Positions 18,199 to 26,172 of a DNA stretch of 64,000 nt are shown here, one piece after another. Numbering within the stretch: position 1 is the stretch's first letter; each line of letters starts with the position of its first letter. The translations under genes were made by a program, and so were the position numbers. The notes under the pieces are model-generated. The model worked only from the letters and a program-made list of their open reading frames with translations. It had not been told where the DNA came from and ran no database searches. Origin of the DNA: CAYSRJ01 sp964521865 (lineage in GTDB: Bacteria; Spirochaetota; B62-G9; DRHN01); contig CAZFTJ010000001.1 in the NCBI GenBank assembly GCA_964521865.1, forward strand, positions 398,487 to 462,486. The letters are read 5' to 3'.

Positions 18199-19596
18199 CT
18201 ATTTTCCGATACAGAAGTTTTTAAAGATATCGTCCATGATATCCTCGGTAGTGATGCTTCCGGTTATCTCGCCGAGAACATCCATTACGCTTTTCACATC
18301 AAATGAAACAAGCTCCGGCTCGCTTTTCGAGCGCACCGCTTTCAGGGCATGCTCCAGCTCCTGCAGCGCCCTTCGGAGAATACTGTAGTGCCGGGCGTTT
18401 GTTACAAGTATCGAGTGGTCTCCCCTCGCATTTCCCGATACCACCTTTTCGGTCATACGGCGTTCGAGGTTCTTCAGCCCCTCGCCGGTTCTGGCGGACA
18501 TGCGGATGAAATCGCAGTCGAGCCCGGGGATTTTTTCGAGCAGAATCGTATCGATTTTTTGGGGCAGGTCGGATTTGTTTGCGACGCAGATATGCGGCCG
18601 TCCTGCGGCATTAACCGCGATGTCGAGATCTCTCTCATCCAGCGGTTCGCTCTCGTCAAACACGGCGATAACGAGCTGCGCCTTTTCCATGTACGATCTG
18701 CTCCTCTTTACCCCCTCTTTTTCGATGATATCCTCGGTATCGGTGATGCCTGCGGTATCGGCGAGGATAAAGGGTATACCGCCGATGTTGAGCTGCTCCT
18801 CGATAACGTCGCGTGTGGTGCCGGGTATGGATGTTACGATCGTTCTGTCGAATTTCAGGAACGCATTCATAATGCTCGATTTCCCCACATTCGGCTTTCC
18901 GGATATCACGGAAAGCACCCCGTTTTTCAGTATCCTGCCGGTGTCGTAGCTCAGGACGAGCCCGGACAGCTCGTGCTTAACGGAATCGAGGGTCTTTTTT
19001 ATTTCTCCGTACGGCACGGGAGCAACATCCTCCTCGTCTGCAAAATCTATCGCTGCTTCGAGATGCATCAAAATGTTTCGCAGCCGGCCGGCCAGGTCGT
19101 TTATTTTTTGTGAAAGACCGCCGTCAAGCTGTCGCACGGCGGTTTCGAGCGCTTTTGCCGTTTTTGCCTGAACAATATCAAGCACCGCCTCGGCCTGCGA
19201 CAGGTCTATCCTTCCGTTGATAAATGCCCGTTTCGTGAACTCACCGGGCTCTGCAAGCCGCGCCCCCCTCTGAAGAACGAGGCGCAGCACCTCGTTGACC
19301 GCGACCGCTCCGCCGTGGCAGTTAATTTCAACGACATCCTCTCTCGTGTATGTGTGCGGAGATTTCATGACCGTTACGAGTACTTCATCGACAATTCTGC
19401 CGTTTTCTTTGATGTGCCCGACGCCAATGGAGAAATTCTTTTCGAATATGCTTTTTGTACTTTTTTTGTATGGTGCAAACAGACCCTTTACAATCTGGAT
19501 AGACCCATCGCCGCTCAGGCGAACGATACCGATCCCCCCCTCTCCGGGTGGTGTGGAAACGGCGGCTATCGTATCGAAAGGGGTATCTGTAATCAT
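18199..19596 (-). CDS. mnmE: tRNA uridine-5-carboxymethylaminomethyl modification GTPase MnmE
   Basis: With MnmG it installs the cmnm5 group at wobble U34 of several tRNAs. The N-terminal formyl-THF-binding domain begins DTIAAVSTPPGEGGIGIVRLSG; the inserted G domain has P-loop SGKPNVGKSSIMNAF, switch DTAGIT and NKSD; the chain ends with the essential FCIGK motif. 465 residues is normal. It precedes folE on the same strand. No mnmG is in the window. Confidence 0.96.
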   Translation of the reverse strand: MITDTPFDTIAAVSTPPGEGGIGIVRLSGDGSIQIVKGLFAPYKKSTKSIFEKNFSIGVGHIKENGRIVDEVLVTVMKSPHTYTREDVVEINCHGGAVAVNEVLRLVLQRGARLAEPGEFTKRAFINGRIDLSQAEAVLDIVQAKTAKALETAVRQLDGGLSQKINDLAGRLRNILMHLEAAIDFADEEDVAPVPYGEIKKTLDSVKHELSGLVLSYDTGRILKNGVLSVISGKPNVGKSSIMNAFLKFDRTIVTSIPGTTRDVIEEQLNIGGIPFILADTAGITDTEDIIEKEGVKRSRSYMEKAQLVIAVFDESEPLDERDLDIAVNAAGRPHICVANKSDLPQKIDTILLEKIPGLDCDFIRMSARTGEGLKNLERRMTEKVVSGNARGDHSILVTNARHYSILRRALQELEHALKAVRSKSEPELVSFDVKSVMDVLGEITGSITTEDIMDDIFKNFCIGK

Positions 19597-19762
19597 AAGA
19601 AGTTTTCGTTATGCCGGGCGAATAAAGACGGCCTATTCTGAAGCGGCTCCTCCGGATAATAAGGACAGCTTGAAAATTGCAGCCCAACAGGGTACTGTAT
19701 ACATAAAATAACCATTAATCGATTGCTGGTATTGACATTTTTCGATTGATAGGTTTACTTGC

Positions 19763-21979
19763 CTACTTTTTCCTTAGCATTTTCATGCAGATATCGCTTA
19801 CGGTTTTCGCGCCTGCAACGAGCATCGCCTGTTTCAGTTGGTTCTGTATGCGGTTCAGGTAGAAGAAAATTCCCTCCTCCCCCGCTCCGCAGGCGTATAT
19901 GAAAATGGGCCTGCCGATGAGCGCGAGATCTGCGCCGAGCGCGAGGGCCTTGAAAACATCCTCTCCGCTTCGTATTCCGCCGTCTACCAGGAGAAGCGTC
20001 GTATCGCCGGTCCGTGATTTTATTTCCGAAAGCATTTCCACTCCCGAGGGAACACTTTCCAGAAGCCTCCCCCCCCTGTTTGAAACCACAATCCCCCGGG
20101 CTCCCGCATCTGCTGCTGCGGCCGCATTGTCGGAGGAGAGTATGCCTTTGATGATGAGGGGTACCGGCGATTTTTCGATTATATCCGCAAGCCACCTGTC
20201 GCCTGTCATATGTGCGGACGGTCCCTCTTTGAGATCGATAGACAGGCCTGCAGCCTTCACACCGGCCTTGAAGGCCTTTTCGATATTTTTCAATGTGGTC
20301 GTTTTTCCGCTGTACGGGTTGAAAAAGGGAATCCCGTGTCCATATACATCCTCGAGTGGACCGGTGAGGTATTCCATGTCATCATGGCTGCTGTAAAACT
20401 CAGTCTGCGAAATGCACCCGATTGAGCCGGAGCGTTTTGCACCCCTGAGTGTGAGAGCGTTGTACTCCTTCTCCCCGAACAGGGATTTCATGTTGCTCCT
20501 CATGTTCGAAAGCGGCGCAGTGAGCACGGGGAGATCGAGGGGAATACCGAAAATGTGACTGCCCGTATTGACGTTGTCGAGGCTGCTTATCGCATCCGGC
20601 AGGATCGCGTACCCGTTCAATGCCTCTAGATTCCTTCTGAACCCGCCGCCCGCGCCAAAGGATCCGATGCCGGGCAGCCATCCTGCACATTCGATTCCAT
20701 CGCATATCCTGCACACGGAGCAGATGCCGGTCAGCCTGGAGAGGGCTTCCTTGCGGATTATTCCTTCGTTCAGCTCTCCTTCCTGGCCAAGAACGATACT
20801 GACCTTCTGAGCTCCTTCGTTCGCCCTGGCGAGGGCCTCTTCCCGTGTGTCAGAAACCGCAATCACGTTTCCGCACTTTTCGACATTGCTCGTGGGAATG
20901 TGAACTGTGTCTCCGACTGCGCAGGTTACGAAAACATTCTTCACCTCCTGGATGGAAAGCGCCTCTTCGATCCCCCGTATATCCGTGACAATCCCGCTTC
21001 CGGGTATAAGAGCCCTTTCAACCGCCACACGATGGTACCTTTCGGCGAGATCGCCAGGCGGCTGACCGAGCGCGATGTTTATGGCCGCCCTGATGAGGTT
21101 TACTCCCGTGGAATAGGGGTAGGTGTAGGCAGACATAAATCCGCCCGAAAGGCGCGAAGCGATCTCGCCTACCATTGCGCCCCTGCCGGTAAGCTTGATG
21201 TCGCCCTTTGCGGCTCCTGTTTCTATACCGAGCGCTCTGATGCCCCTGTTAAACACATCGACGCCGTCTGCAACCTGCTTCTCTGGCAGGTCGGTCGGCA
21301 TAATATGGCCGGTTTCGACGAAATAGGGCGGAAACTCGATGATTCTGTCGGCGACGCCGGTGATGTATATCTCCTTGTCCCACACGAGTGCGTCGATGCT
21401 GAGCTCGGGGCCGTCCATGTACGATTCGACAATGATCTCACCCCGGGGTGAGGCGTTTTTCGCCCGCTCGTAGGCGAAGCGTATAACCTCGGGCTTGTTC
21501 ACCATCATCACACCGCGCGCACCCATATTATCCGCCGGTTTGATGACGAACGGAAAATCCAGCTTTCGCGAGGCGCCGACCACGTCTTCGTACGTCCAGC
21601 AGGGAAAAAACTCCGGCTGGGGGATCCCCTGTTCTTTCAGCCGGGCTCTCATCTTTATCTTGTTGGTCGTCGCCTCCGCAACGTCGATCCTGTTCCCCGG
21701 GAGGTCGAGCGCATGCTGAACGGCGGCGACGGTAAGAGAGGCGTCGGTGCCGACCGTAAGAACACCGTCGATTCGCCGCTTTTTGGAAAACACCTTGGCA
21801 ACCCGTACCGTACCGTCGACGTCCCGTGTGCTCATAACAATGGGAAAGTCCGCCGTTTTCATACCGTATGCGTCCGGATTGTAGTCGGTAACCACGGTGA
21901 GAAGGCCGAGGTCCCGGGCGATTTTTATTACCGGCGCCTGAAGTATGCCGGCACCTATTATCATGATAATTTTCTGCAC
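19763..21979 (-). CDS. ATP-grasp ligase fused to a Cys-motif FMN oxidoreductase of the alpha-hydroxy-acid oxidase fold
   Basis: Residues 1-400 form an ATP-grasp enzyme: an N-terminal Rossmann-like start (IIMIIGAGILQAPVIKIARDLGL), ATP-binding LDFPFVIKPADNMGARGV, then ESYMDGPELSIDALV and the distal loop GEIASRLSGGFMSAYTYPYS. From about 425 a four-cysteine segment CSVCRICDGIECAG leads into an FMN-binding TIM barrel with LIIKGILSSDNAAAAADAG, IVVSNRGGRLLE and LLLVDGGIRSGEDVFKALALGADLALIGRP. In alpha-hydroxy acid oxidases the catalytic base is the His of SNHGGR; here it is Arg (SNRGGR), so classical substrate oxidation looks unlikely. The Cys motif resembles a clostridial FMN subfamily of unknown function. 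Start is GTG with AGGGG about eight bases ahead. Two enzymes in one chain suggests ligation and redox handling of the same small molecule; this is inference. Confidence 0.85.
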   Translation of the reverse strand: MQKIIMIIGAGILQAPVIKIARDLGLLTVVTDYNPDAYGMKTADFPIVMSTRDVDGTVRVAKVFSKKRRIDGVLTVGTDASLTVAAVQHALDLPGNRIDVAEATTNKIKMRARLKEQGIPQPEFFPCWTYEDVVGASRKLDFPFVIKPADNMGARGVMMVNKPEVIRFAYERAKNASPRGEIIVESYMDGPELSIDALVWDKEIYITGVADRIIEFPPYFVETGHIMPTDLPEKQVADGVDVFNRGIRALGIETGAAKGDIKLTGRGAMVGEIASRLSGGFMSAYTYPYSTGVNLIRAAINIALGQPPGDLAERYHRVAVERALIPGSGIVTDIRGIEEALSIQEVKNVFVTCAVGDTVHIPTSNVEKCGNVIAVSDTREEALARANEGAQKVSIVLGQEGELNEGIIRKEALSRLTGICSVCRICDGIECAGWLPGIGSFGAGGGFRRNLEALNGYAILPDAISSLDNVNTGSHIFGIPLDLPVLTAPLSNMRSNMKSLFGEKEYNALTLRGAKRSGSIGCISQTEFYSSHDDMEYLTGPLEDVYGHGIPFFNPYSGKTTTLKNIEKAFKAGVKAAGLSIDLKEGPSAHMTGDRWLADIIEKSPVPLIIKGILSSDNAAAAADAGARGIVVSNRGGRLLESVPSGVEMLSEIKSRTGDTTLLLVDGGIRSGEDVFKALALGADLALIGRPIFIYACGAGEEGIFFYLNRIQNQLKQAMLVAGAKTVSDICMKMLRKK

Positions 21980-22071
21980 CTTGCAGCCCCTGAGATATAA
22001 ATGATTTGTCTTCCCTGCATAACGTCCTTCCTGTTATAACATATCGAAGCGATTTCCTCACTTCATTAGGC

Positions 22072-22098
22072 ATTCAGACGACCTGCGGCAGGCTGAAT
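22072..22098. repeat. Dispersed palindromic element, family B, copy 2
   Basis: Arms ATTCAG / CTGAAT around a GC-rich centre. On the minus strand it contains the same 16-base core TTCAGCCTGCCGCAGG as 4532-4558. It lies just past the 3' end of the thioesterase gene. Confidence 0.6.
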
Positions 22099-22104
22099 TG
22101 TGAT

Positions 22105-22530
22105 TCATTTAACATCTTCAGGCATCTTTGTGTCCTCTTTAATAAAGCATGTGGCCTTTACCAGGGCAATTATCCGGCCGCTGCCGTTTTTGATTTCAAT
22201 CATGTATCGGGCAAGGCTTCGACCGCGGTGCTTTTCGGTGCACTCTGCCGTGATGGTTTCACCCGGCACAGCCGGTTTGATAAAGCTTATGCTCATCTCG
22301 ATAGCCAGCGCGAGCTGTCCATAGCTGTTCGAGGCGCAGGCGAATGCCACATCTGCGAGTGAAAAGAGCGTGCCGCCGTGGCACATGCCGGGCGCGTTGA
22401 CATGATTATCCTTCACCGTCATCCGAACACGCGCGTAGCCTCTGCCGAAATCGACGATTTCCATGCCGAAAAGGCCGATGAGCATGTCCTTCTTCTCAAT
22501 AAAATCCCGTACTTCCTCGAGCGTTTTCAT
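22105..22530 (-). CDS. PaaI-type hotdog-fold thioesterase
   Basis: A hotdog-fold acyl-CoA thioesterase of about 141 residues. The signature HVNAPGMCHGGTLFSLADVAFACASNS matches the PaaI/YbgC group, with the catalytic Asp in LADVAFA. ATG 22530 has GAGGAA six bases upstream and is preferred over an ATG ten codons earlier. Substrate unknown; members hydrolyse aromatic or small-chain acyl-CoAs. It is divergent from pheT. Confidence 0.85.
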   Translation of the reverse strand: MKTLEEVRDFIEKKDMLIGLFGMEIVDFGRGYARVRMTVKDNHVNAPGMCHGGTLFSLADVAFACASNSYGQLALAIEMSISFIKPAVPGETITAECTEKHRGRSLARYMIEIKNGSGRIIALVKATCFIKEDTKMPEDVK

Positions 22531-22672
22531 GCGCGGTTCCTCGAATTGTCGTACCGACATACAGTACCGGTATTGTTTGGGTTAAAGTACTTGATTGTAC
22601 CGGGTAAATTCAATAGATTTGAACCCAAAATATCGGAGTTTTTACAGAAAAATCCTTGCCGGATAGTGCGTC

Positions 22673-25189
22673 ATGAAACTTTCCTACAACTGGCTCAACG
22701 AGTATGTAAAGATCGACGATATCGATCCGCAGGAAGTCGCGCTCAGGCTCACCATGTCCACCTCCGAGATAGAGACGGTGGAGGAGGTCGGCGACGATCT
22801 TGAAAAGGTGGTTGTGGGAAAAATCGTCGAGGTGCGGCCCCACCCCGATGCAGAACACCTGTTTTGTACCAGGGTCGACGTCGGAAGGGGAATTCTCGAC
22901 ATCGTGAGCGGTGCGCCGAACACGAAAAAGGGTACCCATGTGCCCGTGGCGCTTGTCGGGGCACGGCTGCCCGGCGGGATCGTCGTAAAGCGGGCAAAGC
23001 TCAGGGGAGTGGAGTCGTTCGGGGTTGTATGCTCGGAGCGGGAGCTTGGTGCGAGCGACGATCACTCGGGACTCTGGATTCTCGACGATGAGGGAGAAGC
23101 GGCTCGCAATCTGAAGCCCGGGGCGCCGCTTGCCTCTCTTTTCCCCACAAGAGATTACATCATCGACATAGACAACAAGAGCCTGACAAACAGGCCGGAC
23201 CTGTGGGGGCATTACGGCTTTGTGCGGGAGCTTTCCGCTATCTTCAAAAGAGCTGCCGGGCCGGTATATCCACAGTCGGCATTCGATGCGGTTCTCAATG
23301 CAAAGGGAGACAAACCGATACGCGTCGACGTCAAAGACCCCGATCTGTGCCCTCGATATACCGCCGTCCGCATGAGCGGTATAGAGGTTCGAAAATCCCC
23401 CTACTCTGTCAGGCGCCGGCTCTTTATTCTGGGAATCCGCCCCATCAACGGTATCGTGGATGTGACGAACTACGTGATGCTTCACACCGGACAGCCGCTT
23501 CACGCCTTCGATGCCGCACGGATCGCGATGGATACGATTGTTGTTCGACGTTCTCGCAACGGAGAGGAATTTTATACACTCGACGGCATGCTGAGGAAGC
23601 TCACTTCGGAAACCCTGCTCATCGCGGACCCGGAAAAGGCGGTGGCAGTTGCCGGAGTGATGGGGGGCTTGAACTCGGAAATTGAAGAGAGTACCGGAGA
23701 AATCATCATCGAAGCCGCGAATTTCAATCCGGTGAGCATACGGCGAACCGCGCTTCGGCTCGGGTTGAGAACGGAGGCTTCCAACAGATTCGAAAAAAGC
23801 CTGGACCCCGAGCTGACAATCTCCGGAATTGCCGGTGCGGTATCGATGATCAGGGAGCTGTTGCCCGAATCGGAGGTGTCGTCGTCCCTGGCCGACGCCG
23901 ATTTTTCAAAAAAAAGGGAAATTGTCTTTACGCTCGACACCGACTGGGTGTCCGAGCTGACCGGTGTTCCGATAGAAAAGCCGAAGATCGTCGATATTCT
24001 CGGGGCGCTGGGATTCCGGGTAGAGGACGGCGGAGATACTGAAATACGCGTCGGCATTCCGTCCTTTCGCGCGAACAAGGATATTACAATCCCCCAGGAC
24101 CTGGTGGAAGAGATAGGAAGGATATACGGGTACGACAACGTAACTCCTGTGCTTCCCCGTATTGAAAGCTTGCCGCCCTTTAAAAATGAAGAGCTCTATT
24201 TTATACGGACGCTCAAAGGAATACTGTCCGGGAGTCTGGCTGCGACCGAGGTGTACACCTATTCTTTCCTCGATGATGCGTTTGCAGACCTGTTTTACGG
24301 GCCTGACAGCAGGTTCGTACGGTTGAAGAACCCGGTCAGCGCAAATCTCTCGCGTCTGCGCCGGAGCCTTGTTCCGAATCTGTTCCAGACGATTGAGAAA
24401 AACAGCACCAGGAAATCGGAGCTTTCCGTGTATGAAATCGGGTCGGTATACAAGCCGCCGGTTTTGACGGCGGATGAGAACGGTTTGGATGTTGTTTCCG
24501 AAAACAGGAACCGGCTGCCCGATGAGCGTCATAAACTGTGCGCGCTGATGCTCGGTAAAGCGCATCCCCGTCCGGTGTTTTTCAGGCTCAAGGGAAAGCT
24601 CGAAGTCCTGCTCGATGCGCTCAATCTCGGGGATGCGGACTTCACTTCGATTGAGAGGATCGGGGATTTCGAACGGCGCATCGATCTGGAGGATTACGGC
24701 AATCTCGAGAACTGTCATCCCGGGAGGCGCGCCCTGGTGAGCAGCGGAGAAACGGCATTCGGTATCGTCGCGGAGCTCAATCCCAGACTGCTGAAGAGAA
24801 TCGGCATCGATTTTCATTCCTGCAGAGCCGCCTTTTTCGAGCTCGATATTTTCCTGCTGGGGGAGCTGGTCAGGGCACACGAATCGAAAAAAAAGTACAG
24901 GCCCATTCCGAAATTTCCGGAGGTCGCCCTTGCGTTTGCCGTTGTGGTGGACGAGTCCGTTCCCGTGCAGGAGGTGCGTCAGTTCATACTCGATTACGAT
25001 TCCGATATGATCGAGGATGTGAAGGTTTTCGATATCTACCGCGGCAGCCCGCTTCCGGAGGGGAAAAAGAATCTCGCTTTCAACGTGTACTACAGGCTCG
25101 AAAACAGGACCCTCACCGAAAACGAGGCAAATGTCGTGCACGAAGAGATAGCCCGAAAGATACGTGAGCACGGCTGGGAACTCAGGTAG
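22673..25189 (+). CDS. pheT: Phenylalanyl-tRNA synthetase beta subunit
   Basis: 838 residues with the full bacterial PheT layout: an EMAP-like tRNA-binding domain (about 40-150, VVVGKIVEVRPHPDAEHLFC), the B3/B4 editing domain (IRPINGIVDVTNYVMLHTGQPLHAFD), B5 with ITIPQDLVEEIGRIYGYDN, the catalytic-like core, and the C-terminal FDX-ACB domain. Starts at ATG 22673 within a weak ribosome-site context. pheS, usually adjacent, is absent here; upstream is the divergent thioesterase gene. Confidence 0.95.
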   Translation: MKLSYNWLNEYVKIDDIDPQEVALRLTMSTSEIETVEEVGDDLEKVVVGKIVEVRPHPDAEHLFCTRVDVGRGILDIVSGAPNTKKGTHVPVALVGARLPGGIVVKRAKLRGVESFGVVCSERELGASDDHSGLWILDDEGEAARNLKPGAPLASLFPTRDYIIDIDNKSLTNRPDLWGHYGFVRELSAIFKRAAGPVYPQSAFDAVLNAKGDKPIRVDVKDPDLCPRYTAVRMSGIEVRKSPYSVRRRLFILGIRPINGIVDVTNYVMLHTGQPLHAFDAARIAMDTIVVRRSRNGEEFYTLDGMLRKLTSETLLIADPEKAVAVAGVMGGLNSEIEESTGEIIIEAANFNPVSIRRTALRLGLRTEASNRFEKSLDPELTISGIAGAVSMIRELLPESEVSSSLADADFSKKREIVFTLDTDWVSELTGVPIEKPKIVDILGALGFRVEDGGDTEIRVGIPSFRANKDITIPQDLVEEIGRIYGYDNVTPVLPRIESLPPFKNEELYFIRTLKGILSGSLAATEVYTYSFLDDAFADLFYGPDSRFVRLKNPVSANLSRLRRSLVPNLFQTIEKNSTRKSELSVYEIGSVYKPPVLTADENGLDVVSENRNRLPDERHKLCALMLGKAHPRPVFFRLKGKLEVLLDALNLGDADFTSIERIGDFERRIDLEDYGNLENCHPGRRALVSSGETAFGIVAELNPRLLKRIGIDFHSCRAAFFELDIFLLGELVRAHESKKKYRPIPKFPEVALAFAVVVDESVPVQEVRQFILDYDSDMIEDVKVFDIYRGSPLPEGKKNLAFNVYYRLENRTLTENEANVVHEEIARKIREHGWELR

Positions 25190-25222
25190 GCTTTATTGTT
25201 CGCTCTGCCTGACGGCGGCACT

Positions 25223-25987
25223 CTAGCATGTGAGGGCTTTTTCGACCGCGCGGGGGAATATATCGCATACATCTCCATCCAGCCGCAGGCATACCTCCGG
25301 CAGGTCGTCGTGTTCCGTTCTCCCCCTGTTGATGATCACGTAGCAGGCTCCGTTTACAGCCGCCTGAAGAGGTACGTTCGCCGCGGGAGTGACTGAGAGC
25401 GTTGAACCCAGAGAGATGACGAGGTCCGCCCTGGATGCTGCATCGAACGCCTCTTGAAGGTCCTGCTGGCGAAGGTTCTGACCGAAGCTGATGGTTGCCG
25501 GTTTGAGATATCCTCCGCAGGAGCAGAGGGGCGGTTTTCGGGTTTCTTTGAACTCCGCGAAACAGGGCTCCGGTTCGCTCCGCATGCCGCAGCTCTGGCA
25601 TTCGACGGCGCTCATGGTACCGTGAAGCTCGACAATGCGTGAGGGAGATGTACCGGCACGGGTATGCAGTCCGTCGATATTCTGGGTGACCACCATCAGG
25701 AGCTTTCCCGCTTTTTCCAGTTGAACGACGGCCATGTGCGCCTCGTTCGGGACGGCGTTTCTGTACTTCTCCCAACCGTCGAGCTTTTGCTCCCAGTAAA
25801 TGATGCGCTGTTTTTCACTCGTCATAAAGTCCCGGTAGTATACCGGTGTGCTGGTCTTCCAGATGCCCCGCGGGCCGCGGAAATCGGGGATGCCGCTGCC
25901 GGTCGATATACCGGCTCCGGTAAAGATGAGGATTTTTTCCGATGATCTGATGGAGCCCACGAGCTGTTGAAATGAATCTTCGGTCAT
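25223..25987 (-). CDS. cobB: Sirtuin-type NAD-dependent protein deacylase
   Basis: Removes acyl groups from lysines using NAD+. The NAD motif GAGISTGSGIPDFRGPRGIW is near residues 20-39, TQNIDGLHTRAG and the catalytic His in ELHGTMS follow, and zinc is held by CQSCG and CSCGG. 254 residues, normal for bacterial sirtuins. The stop lies 33 bases from the convergent pheT stop. The preferred acyl group (acetyl or succinyl) cannot be read off. Confidence 0.92.
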   Translation of the reverse strand: MTEDSFQQLVGSIRSSEKILIFTGAGISTGSGIPDFRGPRGIWKTSTPVYYRDFMTSEKQRIIYWEQKLDGWEKYRNAVPNEAHMAVVQLEKAGKLLMVVTQNIDGLHTRAGTSPSRIVELHGTMSAVECQSCGMRSEPEPCFAEFKETRKPPLCSCGGYLKPATISFGQNLRQQDLQEAFDAASRADLVISLGSTLSVTPAANVPLQAAVNGACYVIINRGRTEHDDLPEVCLRLDGDVCDIFPRAVEKALTC

Positions 25988-26172
25988 TGTGCATTCATTA
26001 TACTATACGGTCGCCGTATGTGAAATAAATTCAGAGACATCGGTTCTGGATTCGGCAATGAGACGACCGTCTCTTTCACGGGCGTTTTTTTATGAGAAAT
26101 GGTATAATTTATATTACTCCGTGAGAATCCGATAATGTTTAAAGAAAAACGGAATATTTTCAAGGAGATGCG

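Noticed and set aside
23906..25171. 421-codon minus-strand open frame inside pheT
   Set aside because: Antisense shadow of a strong housekeeping gene; no ribosome site or domain.
26055..26095. Terminator near GAGAC/GTCTC followed by a T-run
   Set aside because: The short stem is separated from the T-run by 12 bases, and no plus-strand gene ends just before it.
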